Assembly: GCF_024505055.1 (NCBI RefSeq)
Contig: NZ_JANIBL010000001.1
Location: forward strand, 1 to 64,000
Reading direction: 5' to 3'
DNA: 64,000 bases
From: Methylomonas rosea
GTDB taxonomy: Bacteria > Pseudomonadota > Gammaproteobacteria > Methylococcales > Methylomonadaceae
The notes beneath the pieces were generated by a model. That model did no database searches. It worked only from the letters and a program-made list of their open reading frames with translations, and was not told the DNA's origin. The stretch's first letter is position 1, and every line of letters starts with the position of its first letter. Of the stretch, positions 19,004 to 28,976 are shown piece after piece. Position numbers and translations under genes: made by a program.

Positions 19004-20317
19004 ATGAGCCTTCGCTACCAGATTATTTGTCGCATCCTGCTGTCTTCGGTTTGTATTTTGGTATTGGGCGGGGCGATTGCAGTCTGGCAAGCCCGTCAAG
19101 CGGTCGAAAAAGAGGTCGATGCCTCGATTCATTTGGCCTTGCAACTGATTACCTTGGGTATTGCCGATACCCCTGTGTTTCAACAAAGCGACGATTTATC
19201 CCGCTTCAGCGCATTGCGGCAAACGCGGCATTTGAGCATCCAATTGCAAAAGCCGGATGGACAACTGATCCATTTCGCCGGTGAAAATCAACCGATCAAT
19301 CCCGAAGAAATGCCGCCTGGCTGGTTTATCCGCTTGGTAAAAGGCGATTATCCCAAGGTCGAGCATCAACTGAATATGCAGGATGGCAAGCTGTTGACGC
19401 TGATTATTCAGGCCCAGCCGCTCGATGAAATCACCGAAGTCTGGCAGGAAAGTGTGGCGTTTTTTGCGTCGATTTCCTTGTTGACCATGTTGACCTTCCT
19501 GGCGGTCAATCTGGTATTTAATAAGTCCTTGAAATCGATTGCGGTCATAGTCGATGCGTTACGTCTGATTGAAACCGGCCAATATCGGCAACAATTGCCG
19601 CCATTTTCCACGCAGGAGTTTGATGATATTGCCAATGCAATCAATCATATGACGGTGGAATTGGAAAAAACCCGTCAGGAAAACCGCGCTTTGACACAGC
19701 ATTCGCTGGCGATCCAAGAAGAAGAGCGCCAACGTCTGTCGCAAGAATTGCATGACGAATTCGGCCAATCCCTGACCGCTATTAAAGTGATGGCCGTTAC
19801 GGCGGCGCATCGCAAAGCCGACGCGGCTAAAATAACCGCGACAATCTCGGAAATTTGCGATCATTTAATGACGGTGGTGCGTTCGATGATGCAGCAATTG
19901 CATCCTTTGGTGTTGACCGAGTTGGGATTGAAGGCCACCCTGGAGGAAATGGTCAATCATTGGTCGGAACGCAATGCCGATCTGCGGCTGACGATTCGCT
20001 GTAGCGACGCAGTGGACGGTCTGGATAAAAATCTGACTATTCAGGTGTTTCGAGTGATTCAGGAGTGTTTGACCAACGTGGTCCGCCATGCCCAGGCGCA
20101 CAGTGTGAGTATCGACTTGGAAAAACTCGATCTACCGCGCGCGTATTTACAACTTAAAGTGCAGGATGACGGGCGAGGCTGCGATTTGCAGACTACCAGT
20201 CAAGGCTTTGGTTTATTGGGCATCAAAGAACGCATCAAGTCGTTGGACGGCGAGTTGCAATTGCTGTCGCGTCCAGGTTCAGGTATGTTGGTTAACGCAC
20301 GAATCCCGCTCATATGA
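19004..20317 (+). CDS. sensor histidine kinase, LapD/MoxY-type input domain
   Basis: 437 aa. TM1 at about 10-30, a periplasmic LapD_MoxY_N-type domain (about 31-150: WQARQAVEKEVDASIHLALQLI), TM2 at about 151-172, HAMP (about 172-225), a HisKA_3 dimer domain with H250 in LSQELHDEFGQ, and a HATPase with DDGRGC and GFGLLGIKERI. This is the NarX/UhpB family partner of LuxR-type regulators. The regulator gene starts in an ATGA overlap. The same input domain is found in MoxY kinases that control methanol oxidation in methylotrophs. Whether this one senses methanol, formaldehyde or metals cannot be read from the sequence. Confidence 0.9.
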   Translation: MSLRYQIICRILLSSVCILVLGGAIAVWQARQAVEKEVDASIHLALQLITLGIADTPVFQQSDDLSRFSALRQTRHLSIQLQKPDGQLIHFAGENQPINPEEMPPGWFIRLVKGDYPKVEHQLNMQDGKLLTLIIQAQPLDEITEVWQESVAFFASISLLTMLTFLAVNLVFNKSLKSIAVIVDALRLIETGQYRQQLPPFSTQEFDDIANAINHMTVELEKTRQENRALTQHSLAIQEEERQRLSQELHDEFGQSLTAIKVMAVTAAHRKADAAKITATISEICDHLMTVVRSMMQQLHPLVLTELGLKATLEEMVNHWSERNADLRLTIRCSDAVDGLDKNLTIQVFRVIQECLTNVVRHAQAHSVSIDLEKLDLPRAYLQLKVQDDGRGCDLQTTSQGFGLLGIKERIKSLDGELQLLSRPGSGMLVNARIPLI

Positions 20318-20958
20318 ATAACAAGATAAAAATCGTGCTGGTGGACGATCATTTGGTCGTGCGCGCTGGTTTTAAAATGCTGTTGGCAGCCGGGGACAGT
20401 GTCGAAGTGATCGGTGAAGCCGAGCGTGGCGAGCAGGCTATTCAGCTTTATCAAGAATTGCAGCCCGATATGTTGGTGATGGATTTGTCCATGCCGGGGA
20501 TTGGCGGCTTGGAAACTATTCGGCGGATCATTCAGCGCGACAGCGAGGCGAGAATTTTAGTTTTTAGTGTGCATCATGAACAAGTCTACGTTAGCCGGGC
20601 GTTGGCGGCCGGAGCGCAGGGTTATATCACTAAAAATAGCGCTCCCGGTATTCTTGCCGAAGCGATAGCGGCAATTATGTCAGGTAAACAGTATGTCGAG
20701 CGCGGTTTGGTTAAGGGCGGTGGTGAAGAACGGCAACACACCGGCTATCAAACGATAATCGCCGGTTTCTCGGCACGAGAGTTCGATGTATTTAGTTTGC
20801 TTGCCCAAGGGTTGACGGTGCATAAGGTCGCCGATCAATTATGTCTGGGTCATAAGACCGTGGCGAACTACGCCACACAAATCAAAAAGAAGCTACAAGT
20901 GGATACGACTACCGAACTTGCACATATCGCGGTCAACTTGGGGATGACGGCGCGCTGA
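20314..20958 (+). CDS. NarL/LuxR-type response regulator
   Basis: 214 aa. The receiver domain (about 5-125) has the acidic pair DD (11-12), phospho-acceptor D57 in VMDLSMPG, and Lys in YITKNSAPG. A LuxR-type helix-turn-helix lies at about 148-210 (SAREFDVFSLLAQGLTVHKVADQLCLGHKTVANYATQIKKKL). It is translationally coupled to the MoxY-like kinase, so the two should form one phosphorelay controlling transcription. The target genes are not visible; neither flank looks like an obvious target operon. Confidence 0.93.
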   Translation: MNNKIKIVLVDDHLVVRAGFKMLLAAGDSVEVIGEAERGEQAIQLYQELQPDMLVMDLSMPGIGGLETIRRIIQRDSEARILVFSVHHEQVYVSRALAAGAQGYITKNSAPGILAEAIAAIMSGKQYVERGLVKGGGEERQHTGYQTIIAGFSAREFDVFSLLAQGLTVHKVADQLCLGHKTVANYATQIKKKLQVDTTTELAHIAVNLGMTAR

Positions 20959-21021
20959 TAGCCGGTTTTAGCGGGGAGGTGGGTTGTTCGTGCGGGACTT
21001 AATTAGCGCGGCTAGTAAAGC

Positions 21022-21055
21022 AATCGTTCAGACAAATAAATTCGCCTGAACGATT
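21022..21055. terminator. hairpin between convergent response regulator and HDOD gene
   Basis: AATCGTTCAG (21022-21031) pairs with CTGAACGATT (21046-21055) around a 14-base loop. It lies between two convergent genes and may terminate either, but no proper T-tract follows on either strand. Confidence 0.4.
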
Positions 21056-21072
21056 ATTGAGAATTATGTTGT

Positions 21073-21903
21073 TTAATCCAGAAGGCCGTCGAGTTCAGAT
21101 TTAGCCGCTAGAACATCCGGCAATTTTTCCTTAAGAAGTTGCTCAGATAGTCCTAAAAGCGCAGTTACTTGATTGGGTAGCGAGGCTAAAATCTGATCTT
21201 CATCCAAGCCCTGATCTTGGTAATCGCTGATTGTATGGGCAAGGAAAACCGCGCAAGCTAACTTGTTAGGCGTCTCAGCTGCCAAAGGTTCAGCCGATTG
21301 TTCAATGGTTTCGACTAATTCGTCAGCAAATTTCCAGCGGCGGCAAAGCTCAGCGCAGATGGCCGGGCTGGTATAGCCTAAGCGCCTTTTTTCAATTTCC
21401 AGTCTGACGTTGCCGTTTTTCACATGCTGATCGATTTCGTTGGCTTCTCTGGGGCTCCCGATGTGAATCAGCAGGTTACCCAGATTGCTGATTAGCCCGG
21501 CGGTGTAGGCAATGTCGGCCGCCAGACCTGCTTGGGCCGCGAACCATTTTGCATAACCTGCCGTGCGAAAACTATTCCGCCAGCTTTGTTTGACATCGAA
21601 ATTATCCAATTGCGGTACTACACTGACAATCCCGGATGCGACCACCAATGTTTTCAGCTGGTTCATGCCCAGCATGGTGATGGCTTCGTCTATAGAGCCA
21701 ATTTTACGAGATAAACCAAAATGCGCGGAGTTGACCAAACGCAGGATTTTTAAAACAATCACTTGTTCCTTTTCCACGTTTTTGGCTATGTCGAGCATAT
21801 CAGCGTTGGGATTGTTTAGCTGATTTATGATGGATCTTACGACTTCGGGTACTTGCGGAATTTTGTGGATTTGGTCGAACAGTTGGTTCATTTTTGTTGG
21901 CAT
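21073..21903 (-). CDS. HDOD-domain signalling protein
   Basis: 276 aa, nearly all one HDOD domain. Recognisable: IPQVPEVVRSIINQLNNPNADM at the start, EKEQVIVLKILRLVNSAHFGL, AITMLGMNQLKTLV, and AGLISNLGNLLIHI. The HD-type metal residues are mostly missing, as is normal for HDOD. These proteins act as regulators of motility, virulence or redox response rather than as phosphodiesterases. It lies next to, and on the same strand as, a chemotaxis receptor gene, which fits a role in sensory output (inference). Confidence 0.88.
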   Translation of the reverse strand: MPTKMNQLFDQIHKIPQVPEVVRSIINQLNNPNADMLDIAKNVEKEQVIVLKILRLVNSAHFGLSRKIGSIDEAITMLGMNQLKTLVVASGIVSVVPQLDNFDVKQSWRNSFRTAGYAKWFAAQAGLAADIAYTAGLISNLGNLLIHIGSPREANEIDQHVKNGNVRLEIEKRRLGYTSPAICAELCRRWKFADELVETIEQSAEPLAAETPNKLACAVFLAHTISDYQDQGLDEDQILASLPNQVTALLGLSEQLLKEKLPDVLAAKSELDGLLD

Positions 21904-21995
21904 GTCTTCATCCTTAAGCTACGAAATTGTAATTATTCTTAGTGAATTATAGCCAGCCTGGGCAAACAAACCTTATAAATTTAACACCGGTTCAG

Positions 21996-22031
21996 GGCTC
22001 GGCGCCGCCCTAATGCGGGTTACGCCGAGCC
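21996..22031 (-). terminator. GC-rich hairpin downstream of chemoreceptor gene
   Basis: GGCTCGGCG (21996-22004) and CGCCGAGCC (22023-22031) form a 9-base GC-rich stem with a smaller nested pairing in the loop. It lies about 20 bases beyond the stop of the chemoreceptor gene on the minus strand. No immediate T-run follows, so the terminator call is tentative. Confidence 0.4.
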
Positions 22032-22049
22032 GAGCCGATAGAGGTTTAG

Positions 22050-23801
22050 CTAGGTCTTAAAGTTTCCAACCATGGAGCGCAACTGGTTAGCCAGATCAAG
22101 TAATTCGTGGCAGGCATCTGCGGTATTTTTCGCGCCCACCGAAGTTTCTTCGGATACCCGGCTGATATTGCTGATATTACGATTGATTTCCTCGGCAACC
22201 GCAGTTTGTTCCTCGGCAGCGCTGGCTATCTGGTTATTCATATCGTTAATGGTGTCGATACGTTCGCTGATAGTGGTAATGGAGCCGCCGGCGGATGCGG
22301 CTTGCTCCACGCTGGAGTTAGCGCGGCTTCTACCGTTTTCCATCACTGCCACGGCTTGTTTGGCGCGGTCCTGCAAGCGTTCGATGGTTTTTTGGATTTC
22401 CAACGTGGAGTTTTGGGTGCGACTAGCCAATGTTCTGACTTCGTCGGCTACAACTGCAAAACCGCGACCTTGCTCACCAGCCCGGGCTGCTTCTATCGCG
22501 GCGTTTAATGCCAGCAAATTGGTTTGCTCGGCAATCCCTTGAATGACCCCCAATACCTCGCCGATGCTGTTGCTGTCGTTTTCCAGTTCGTGAATGACGT
22601 TAGCGGCGTTTTCCACTTCAGACGCCAAGCTGTTAATGCCATGCACGGCATCTTTCACAATGTTTTTGCCTGAAGACGCCTCGCGATCAGCGATTTCTGC
22701 GGCTTCCGAAGCTCTAACGGCATTTTTGGCGACTTCTTGCACCGTAGACGTCATTTGTTTCATCGCATTAGCCACTAAGGTGGTTTCGTGCAATTGCCGC
22801 TCCACACCGGCTTGGGTCGATTGGGTGATATTGGCGAGTTTGTGTGAAGAGCTGGCCAGCTTTTCACTGGTAGAGCTGATCTGATCGATGGTTTTGGCTA
22901 TTTTGCGAACGAAAGTATTAAAACTCGATGCGATCCAGGCAAACTCGGATTTGCCGCTCGCATCCAGGCGAGCCCGGAGGTCACCCTCACCACTGCCTAT
23001 GTCTTGCAGCTTCAAAGCCAGTGCTGTCAGCGGGCCTATGATGATTTTGCTCATCGTAAAGTAGCCGGTGAAGCCGATGATGATCAGTGTTATGCATAAG
23101 AAGCCGATAGCATAAACGGTATTACTTTTAAGCTCGGCAAGGGCCACGCTGAATGGGGTGACGATTTCGAATGCGCCATGTAAGTCGCCGGCGCGGCGAT
23201 TTTCCATTGGATAACCCAACAAATCCTGGCCCTTCTCGTTATTCCATAGGCTTTGCGATGTCTTGGGGTCGCCATGGCATATTTCGCATTGCTTGACCAA
23301 TTTGACGGGGCGTAAATAGCGGACTTCCTGTTTTTCTTCGTCTACGTAGCTGTAGTCTTGGGCGGAAGGATTGCTTCTGAAAAACTCCAGAGCTTGACGT
23401 TCGATGTCATCGGCTGCGTTTCGAGGGTTTCTGGGGTTAAGAGACGGCGCTTTGAAGCGAAAGCCGTGCTCTTTTGCTTCTGCTTCGATGACGTCCCACG
23501 CATTGGCGGTCGGCACGGTGGCGACGACCAGTTCTCTGGCTTTTGAGCTACCTTTTTGTTCGACCAATTGCATGAGTTGCTCAGGCGTGTAGATACCTGA
23601 TTCCCATTTTTTTACAACATTGTCGCGGATTGATTCGGACAGCGTGAGTAATTGCCGTGAGGCTTTGATTTCCCGGTCAATCAGCTTTTGTTTCTCAAAG
23701 CTTGAGTAAACAACCAAAATCGCTATGCCTAAAAGCGTTAGCACCGACATGGTTATAGAAACCACCTTTACCCCTACAGAATGCCAGTTCATCATCAACA
23801 T
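22050..23801 (-). CDS. methyl-accepting chemotaxis protein with c-heme DUF3365/Tll0287-like sensor
   Basis: 583 aa. TM1 at about 12-32; a periplasmic domain (about 35-220) of the DUF3365/Tll0287-like type carrying a c-type heme site CEICH (C172, C175, H176); TM2 at about 225-247; HAMP; then a long cytoplasmic coiled coil with the invariant hairpin tip ([20 protein letters not shown]). The heme should be attached by the Ccm machinery encoded at 41710-48490. Such receptors are suspected to sense redox state, oxygen or NO and feed CheA. No che genes are in the window. Two alternative Met starts lie at residues 3 and 4. Confidence 0.92.
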   Translation of the reverse strand: MLMMNWHSVGVKVVSITMSVLTLLGIAILVVYSSFEKQKLIDREIKASRQLLTLSESIRDNVVKKWESGIYTPEQLMQLVEQKGSSKARELVVATVPTANAWDVIEAEAKEHGFRFKAPSLNPRNPRNAADDIERQALEFFRSNPSAQDYSYVDEEKQEVRYLRPVKLVKQCEICHGDPKTSQSLWNNEKGQDLLGYPMENRRAGDLHGAFEIVTPFSVALAELKSNTVYAIGFLCITLIIIGFTGYFTMSKIIIGPLTALALKLQDIGSGEGDLRARLDASGKSEFAWIASSFNTFVRKIAKTIDQISSTSEKLASSSHKLANITQSTQAGVERQLHETTLVANAMKQMTSTVQEVAKNAVRASEAAEIADREASSGKNIVKDAVHGINSLASEVENAANVIHELENDSNSIGEVLGVIQGIAEQTNLLALNAAIEAARAGEQGRGFAVVADEVRTLASRTQNSTLEIQKTIERLQDRAKQAVAVMENGRSRANSSVEQAASAGGSITTISERIDTINDMNNQIASAAEEQTAVAEEINRNISNISRVSEETSVGAKNTADACHELLDLANQLRSMVGNFKT

Positions 23802-23925
23802 CCGAAACTCCCCTAAATACGCTTTAAATTTCTTGTATTAACCGTCTTTCCAGTACCATCCTGAAGACATGCCAACCGAGTATAGCTTACAATTTAGCGT
23901 CATCTATTCTAAAAACTTAACAACT

Positions 23926-24408
23926 ATGCGGAAAATCAAGGTTTTGTTTGTGTGTATGGGCAACATCTGTAGATCGCCCACCGCGGAAGGCGTTTTCTCA
24001 AATTTAGTGTCTACAAGAAACCTGGCGGAACGCTTTCAAATAGATTCCGCGGGTACCCATGCCTATCACATTGGTGACGCGCCAGATTTACGCGCGCAAA
24101 AAGCTGCTCGCGATAGGGGGGTTGAATTGAAACATCTGCGGGCACGCAAGGTTGTATCCGCCGACTTTGAAGCGTTCGATCATATACTGGTAATGGACGA
24201 CGAGAATCACGCCATATTAAAAGAAGCCTGTCCGGTTGATTTGAGTCATAAAATTCGGCACTTTCTTGATTACGCGCCGCACTTGAATCAACGCGAAGTG
24301 CCTGACCCTTATTACGGCGGCAGCTACGGCTTTGAGCGGGTGCTGGACATGGTGGAAGAAGCGTCCGCTGGGTTTTTACAGACGCTGCAACAAACTGGTG
24401 AGTTGTGA
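23926..24408 (+). CDS. low-molecular-weight protein-tyrosine phosphatase
   Basis: 160 aa from ATG 23926; the open frame from 23869 adds 19 residues before the conserved start RKIKVLFVCMGN, which I reject. Active-site loop CMGNICRS (10-17) with nucleophile C10 and R16, and the general-acid loop VPDPYYGG near 120. It dephosphorylates tyrosine or, in the related arsenate reductase branch, handles arsenate; the DPYYGG loop favours phosphatase. There is no Wzc-type kinase nearby, so a link to polysaccharide export is not supported here. It is followed 22 bases later by a DLH-type hydrolase. Confidence 0.93.
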   Translation: MRKIKVLFVCMGNICRSPTAEGVFSNLVSTRNLAERFQIDSAGTHAYHIGDAPDLRAQKAARDRGVELKHLRARKVVSADFEAFDHILVMDDENHAILKEACPVDLSHKIRHFLDYAPHLNQREVPDPYYGGSYGFERVLDMVEEASAGFLQTLQQTGEL

Positions 24409-24430
24409 TTAAAAGGGTAGGAAATAGCTT

Positions 24431-25150
24431 ATGGCGATAATCTCGAACACAGTCAGTTACTTGGATCGCGATACGGTGCTGGAAGGTTTTTTTGCTTATG
24501 ACGATGCGATTGTTGGGCAGAGACCTGTGGTGCTGATCCACCATGCTTGGGGCGGGCGAGACCAGTTTGTGGCTGACAAGGCACTTAAGCTGGCGGAATT
24601 GGGTTATCTGGCGTTCGCGACCGATATGTACGGTAAAGGCGTGCTCGGAAAAAGCCCGGAAGAAAATGCGGCGTTGATGCAACCTTTTATCCAAGACCGG
24701 GCAAAGCTGCAACAGCGCTTACAGGCGGCGCTATCCACAGTCAAACTAATGCCGTGGGCAGACAACGCTAGGATTGCGGCGATAGGCTTTTGCTTCGGCG
24801 GCTTGTGTGCGTTGGATTTGGCGCGGACGGGTGTGGATATTTGCGGGGTGGTATCGTTTCACGGGTTGCTGGGTGCGCCGGAAAACATCCCTAACCTCAG
24901 TATCAAAGCGAAGGTGTTGGTGTTGCATGGCTACGACGATCCGATGGCGTCCGCCGAGCAAGTACTTGCCCTGCAGAACGAATTAACCAAGGCTGGTGCG
25001 GATTGGCAGTTGCATAGTTATGGTCAAACCATGCATGCCTTCACCAACCCAGTGGCTAATAATCCTGGTTTTGGCACAGTTTATCAGCCGGTTGCTGATC
25101 GTCGGTCATGGCAAGCCATGCAAAACTTTTTGACCGAGATTTTTGCCTGA
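24431..25150 (+). CDS. dienelactone hydrolase family protein
   Basis: 239 aa alpha/beta hydrolase. Nucleophile elbow GFCFGG (119-124, Cys 121 as expected for this family), Asp in HGYDDP, and His in MHAFTNP. Family members open lactones such as dienelactone, but many genomic copies act on other esters or thioesters. No aromatic-degradation genes are nearby, so the substrate is unknown. The ORF ends just upstream of the gyrA promoter; the stop codon overlaps the putative -35 box. Confidence 0.88.
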   Translation: MAIISNTVSYLDRDTVLEGFFAYDDAIVGQRPVVLIHHAWGGRDQFVADKALKLAELGYLAFATDMYGKGVLGKSPEENAALMQPFIQDRAKLQQRLQAALSTVKLMPWADNARIAAIGFCFGGLCALDLARTGVDICGVVSFHGLLGAPENIPNLSIKAKVLVLHGYDDPMASAEQVLALQNELTKAGADWQLHSYGQTMHAFTNPVANNPGFGTVYQPVADRRSWQAMQNFLTEIFA

Positions 25151-25176
25151 CGGCGGTGGTTGGCGTTTGCTATAAT
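25147..25176 (+). promoter_or_regulatory. sigma-70 promoter for gyrA
   Basis: A perfect -10 box TATAAT (25171-25176) lies 18 bases after CTGACG (25147-25152, four of six consensus bases), about 100 bases ahead of the gyrA start. It probably drives the gyrA-serC-pheA-hisC-tyrA-aroA-cmk supraoperon. Confidence 0.6.
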
Positions 25177-25276
25177 CGACGGCTTTATAAACCTGTTAGC
25201 AATGCTTAAATGGAATTGATGCTTCAGGCTAACCCGTCGATCGATAAGCTTTCGACTGCACTGGAACCACGGACCC

Positions 25277-27886
25277 ATGTCAGACTTCGCTAAAGAAATT
25301 ATCCCCGTCAATCTCGAAGACGAGATGAAACAATCCTACCTTGATTATGCCATGAGCGTAATCGTTGGCAGGGCACTTCCGGATGTCAGAGACGGCCTCA
25401 AGCCTGTGCACCGCCGCGTACTGTATGCGATGAACGAGCTTGGCAACGACTGGAATAAACCTTATAAGAAATCGGCGCGTATCGTCGGTGACGTGATCGG
25501 TAAATACCACCCGCATGGCGACACTGCAGTTTACGACACCATGGTGCGGATGGCGCAGCCGTTTTCTTTGCGTTACATGCTTATAGACGGTCAAGGCAAC
25601 TTCGGTTCGGTGGACGGTGATTCGCCGGCGGCGATGCGATATACCGAAGTGCGGATGGCAAAAATTGCCCACGAATTGTTGGCTGACCTGGACAAGGAAA
25701 CTGTCGATTTCGTCGCCAACTACGACGAGTCCGAGTCCGAACCCACCGTTATGCCCACCCGAGTACCGACCTTGTTGGTCAACGGTTCCTCGGGTATCGC
25801 GGTCGGTATGGCTACCAATATTCCGCCGCATAATTTAAACGAGATTATCAGCGCTTGTCTGGCCTTGATCGAAAATCCCGATCTGACCATTCCGGAATTG
25901 ATGCAAATCGTGCCTGGGCCGGATTTCCCGACCGCCGGCATTATTAACGGCGCGTCCGGTATCTTTGAAGCCTACGCCACCGGTCGTGGTCGCATCTATC
26001 TACGTGGCCGTAGCCATTTTGAAGACATAGGCGATAGCGGTCGCCAAGCCATCATCACCACCGAGCTACCTTACCAGGTCAACAAAGCCCGCTTGCTGGA
26101 AAAAATCGCCGAATTGGTCAAAGAAGGCAAGTTGGACGGCATTTCAGGCCTGCGCGATGAATCCGACAAGGACGGCATGCGCATGGTAATCGAACTACGC
26201 CGCGGCGAAGTACCGGATGTGGTTTTGAATAATCTGTACAAACAAACTCAGATGCAGACCGTATTCGGTATCAATATGGTGGCGCTATACGACGGTCGCC
26301 CGCACCTGATGGGGTTGAAAGAGATTCTGGCGGCCTTTGTCGATCACCGCCGCGAAATCGTCACCCGCAGAACCATTTATAACTTGCGGAAGGCGCGGGA
26401 AAGGGCGCATATCCTGGAAGGGTTGGCGGTTGCGTTAGCTAATATCGACGAAATGATTGAGCTGATCAAAGCCTCGCCTAATCCGCAAGAAGCGAAAGTG
26501 GGTTTGCTGGCACAGACCTGGAAAGCCGGCTTGGTTGCAGCCTTGCTGGATAGAGCCGACGCCGACCGCTCGCGGCCGGACGATTTATCCGTTGAATTTG
26601 GTTTGGCCGACGGCGCATATCGTTTGTCCGAAGCGCAAGCCCAGGCGATTTTGGATCTGCGTCTGCATCGTTTGACCGGTTTGGAACAAGAAAAAATCGT
26701 CAACGAGTACAAACAATTGCTGGAATTGATAGACGAATATTTGCATATTTTGGGTAACGATGTGCGCTTGATGGAAGTGATCCGTGAAGAGCTGGAAGAA
26801 ATCAAAACCCAATACGGCGATGCCCGTCGCACTGAAATTGTTCAGGATTATTCCAATCTGTCCGCTGAAGATCTGATCACCGAAGAAGATATGGTGGTGA
26901 CCATGTCGCACGAAGGTTATGTAAAAACCCAGCCGCTCAGCGATTATAAAGCTCAGCGCCGCGGTGGCCGCGGCAAATCGGCGACGGCGACCAAGGAAAA
27001 CGATTTCGTCGAGAAATTAATCATCGCCAATACCCACGATACGATTCTGTGTTTCTCGTCTGCGGGTAAAGTTTATTGGTTGCGGGTGTTTAATTTGCCG
27101 GTCGCCAGCCGGGCGTCGCGCGGTAAGCCGTTTGTGAACTTGCTGCCATTGGAAGAGGGCGAAAAAATCAACGCGATGTTGCCGGTGCGTGAGTACAGCG
27201 CGGATAAATATATATTCATGGCGACTTCATCGGGCACCGTTAAGAAGACCCCATTGCCCGAATTCGAACGCCAACGCAGCAACGGTAAAATCGCCATCGA
27301 TTTGAATGAAAACGACACCTTGGTCGGTGTGGCGATTACTGACGGTCAGCAAAATGTATTGCTGTTCAGCAGCGATGGCAAGGCGGTTTGTTTCAACGAA
27401 ACCGATGTGCGCTCGATGGGCCGGACGGCCACCGGGGTGCGTGGCATTCGCTTACAGGAAGGTCAAAAGGTCATTTCGCTGATCATCTCAACCGAAGGCA
27501 CGGTGCTGAATATCACCGAAAACGGTTACGGCAAACGTACCAAACTGGAAGAGTTTACCCAGCATAGACGTGGCGGTCAGGGCCTAATCGCGATTCAGAC
27601 TTCCGAGCGTAATGGCGCGGTAGTGGGCGCGGTATTGGTCAACGATACCGACGAAATCATGTTGATTACCGACGGCGGCATATTGGTGCGGACAAGGGTC
27701 AAGGAAATTTCCGTAGTCGGAAGAAACACCCAAGGCGTTACCGTGATTCGTCTGGATAAGGGCGAAAGAGTGGTCGGCGTGGATCGCATCGATGGTCTGG
27801 GCGATGAAGAAGATGATGTTGACGGCGAAATCGATGAAAACGATGTTGTAGCAGATAGCGCCGAACAAGGCGGAGAAGAGGAATAA
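25277..27886 (+). CDS. gyrA: DNA gyrase subunit A
   Basis: 869 aa, type IIA topoisomerase breakage-reunion subunit. The active-site Tyr is in [10 protein letters not shown]. The quinolone-resistance region [12 protein letters not shown] has Thr at position 83, where E. coli has Ser, and Asp at 87. The GyrA box QRRGGRGK is present, followed by six C-terminal beta-pinwheel repeats and an acidic tail ([16 protein letters not shown]). With GyrB (not here) it introduces negative supercoils. serC follows by 2 bases. The order gyrA-serC-pheA is conserved in gammaproteobacteria such as Pseudomonas. Confidence 0.98.
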   Translation: MSDFAKEIIPVNLEDEMKQSYLDYAMSVIVGRALPDVRDGLKPVHRRVLYAMNELGNDWNKPYKKSARIVGDVIGKYHPHGDTAVYDTMVRMAQPFSLRYMLIDGQGNFGSVDGDSPAAMRYTEVRMAKIAHELLADLDKETVDFVANYDESESEPTVMPTRVPTLLVNGSSGIAVGMATNIPPHNLNEIISACLALIENPDLTIPELMQIVPGPDFPTAGIINGASGIFEAYATGRGRIYLRGRSHFEDIGDSGRQAIITTELPYQVNKARLLEKIAELVKEGKLDGISGLRDESDKDGMRMVIELRRGEVPDVVLNNLYKQTQMQTVFGINMVALYDGRPHLMGLKEILAAFVDHRREIVTRRTIYNLRKARERAHILEGLAVALANIDEMIELIKASPNPQEAKVGLLAQTWKAGLVAALLDRADADRSRPDDLSVEFGLADGAYRLSEAQAQAILDLRLHRLTGLEQEKIVNEYKQLLELIDEYLHILGNDVRLMEVIREELEEIKTQYGDARRTEIVQDYSNLSAEDLITEEDMVVTMSHEGYVKTQPLSDYKAQRRGGRGKSATATKENDFVEKLIIANTHDTILCFSSAGKVYWLRVFNLPVASRASRGKPFVNLLPLEEGEKINAMLPVREYSADKYIFMATSSGTVKKTPLPEFERQRSNGKIAIDLNENDTLVGVAITDGQQNVLLFSSDGKAVCFNETDVRSMGRTATGVRGIRLQEGQKVISLIISTEGTVLNITENGYGKRTKLEEFTQHRRGGQGLIAIQTSERNGAVVGAVLVNDTDEIMLITDGGILVRTRVKEISVVGRNTQGVTVIRLDKGERVVGVDRIDGLGDEEDDVDGEIDENDVVADSAEQGGEEE

Positions 27887-27888
27887 GT

Positions 27889-28968
27889 ATGGCAAGGATT
27901 TACAATTTTAGCGCCGGCCCGTCCATGTTGCCGGAAGCGGTGTTGCTGCAAGCTCAACAAGAGATGTTGAATTGGCAAGATAGCGGCATGTCGGTGATGG
28001 AAATGAGTCACCGCGGCAAGCATTTCATGGCAATCGCCGAAGCAATGAAAAACGATCTGATTGAGTTGCTAGCCATTCCGGCCAATTACAAAGTGCTATT
28101 CCTGCAAGGCGGTGCCAGCGCCCAGTTTGCGATGATTCCGCAGAATATTCTTAACGGCAAAACCAAAGCCAGTTATGTGAATACCGGTGCTTGGTCTACC
28201 AGTGCAATCAAGGAAGCCGGTAAGTATTGCGAAGTACAACTTGCTGCTACCTCAGAAGCCGAAAAATTTACCACTATTCCTGCGTTTGATACCTGGAATA
28301 TTGATAAAGATGCTGCTTATCTGCACTACACCTCAAACGAAACCATCCATGGTGTGGAGTTTTCTGACGTTCCTGGCGCTGGCGATTTGCCGTTGGTGTG
28401 CGATATGTCTTCGAACATCTTGTCGCGGCTAGTGGATGTTAGTCGCTACGGCATCATTTACGCGGGTACGCAGAAAAACATGGGGCCTTCCGGCGTGACG
28501 GTAGTCATCGTTCGCGACGATTTGGTTGGCTTGGCACCGAAAGCCGTACCTTCGGTGTTTGATTACCAGCAGCAAGCGAAAGCCGACTCCATGTTGAATA
28601 CACCGGCTACCTACAACTGGTATCTGTTGGGATTGGTTTTGCAATGGTTGAAACAGCAAGGCGGTATTGCGGCCATTGAGCAGCAAAATATCCGTAAAGC
28701 CGGCAAGCTATACCAAGCTATCGATGCATCCAGTCTTTATAGTAATCCGGTTTTGAAAGACTACCGCTCCAGAATGAACGTGCCTTTCGTACTGGCGGAC
28801 GCGGCGCTGGACAAAGAGTTTTTGGCGCTTGCCGAGAAAAACGGTTTGGGCTCGTTGCCTGGTCACCGTTCGGTAGGCGGTATGAGGGCAAGCATTTACA
28901 ACGCTATGCCGGAAGCCGGGGTCGATACCTTGATCGACTTTATGGCCGAGTTCGAGCGCACTCACTAG
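27889..28968 (+). CDS. serC: phosphoserine aminotransferase
   Basis: 359 aa, class V aminotransferase. Typical N-terminus IYNFSAGPSMLPEAVL, PLP lysine in YAGTQKNMGPSGV, and SVGGMRASIYNAM at the C-terminus. It transaminates 3-phosphohydroxypyruvate to phosphoserine for serine synthesis, and 3-hydroxy-4-phosphohydroxybutanoate in one route to pyridoxal phosphate. Serine supply also matters for methylotrophs with a serine pathway, but that is context only. It is packed between gyrA and pheA with 2- and 8-base gaps. Confidence 0.97.
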   Translation: MARIYNFSAGPSMLPEAVLLQAQQEMLNWQDSGMSVMEMSHRGKHFMAIAEAMKNDLIELLAIPANYKVLFLQGGASAQFAMIPQNILNGKTKASYVNTGAWSTSAIKEAGKYCEVQLAATSEAEKFTTIPAFDTWNIDKDAAYLHYTSNETIHGVEFSDVPGAGDLPLVCDMSSNILSRLVDVSRYGIIYAGTQKNMGPSGVTVVIVRDDLVGLAPKAVPSVFDYQQQAKADSMLNTPATYNWYLLGLVLQWLKQQGGIAAIEQQNIRKAGKLYQAIDASSLYSNPVLKDYRSRMNVPFVLADAALDKEFLALAEKNGLGSLPGHRSVGGMRASIYNAMPEAGVDTLIDFMAEFERTH

Positions 28969-28976
28969 TTACAGGT

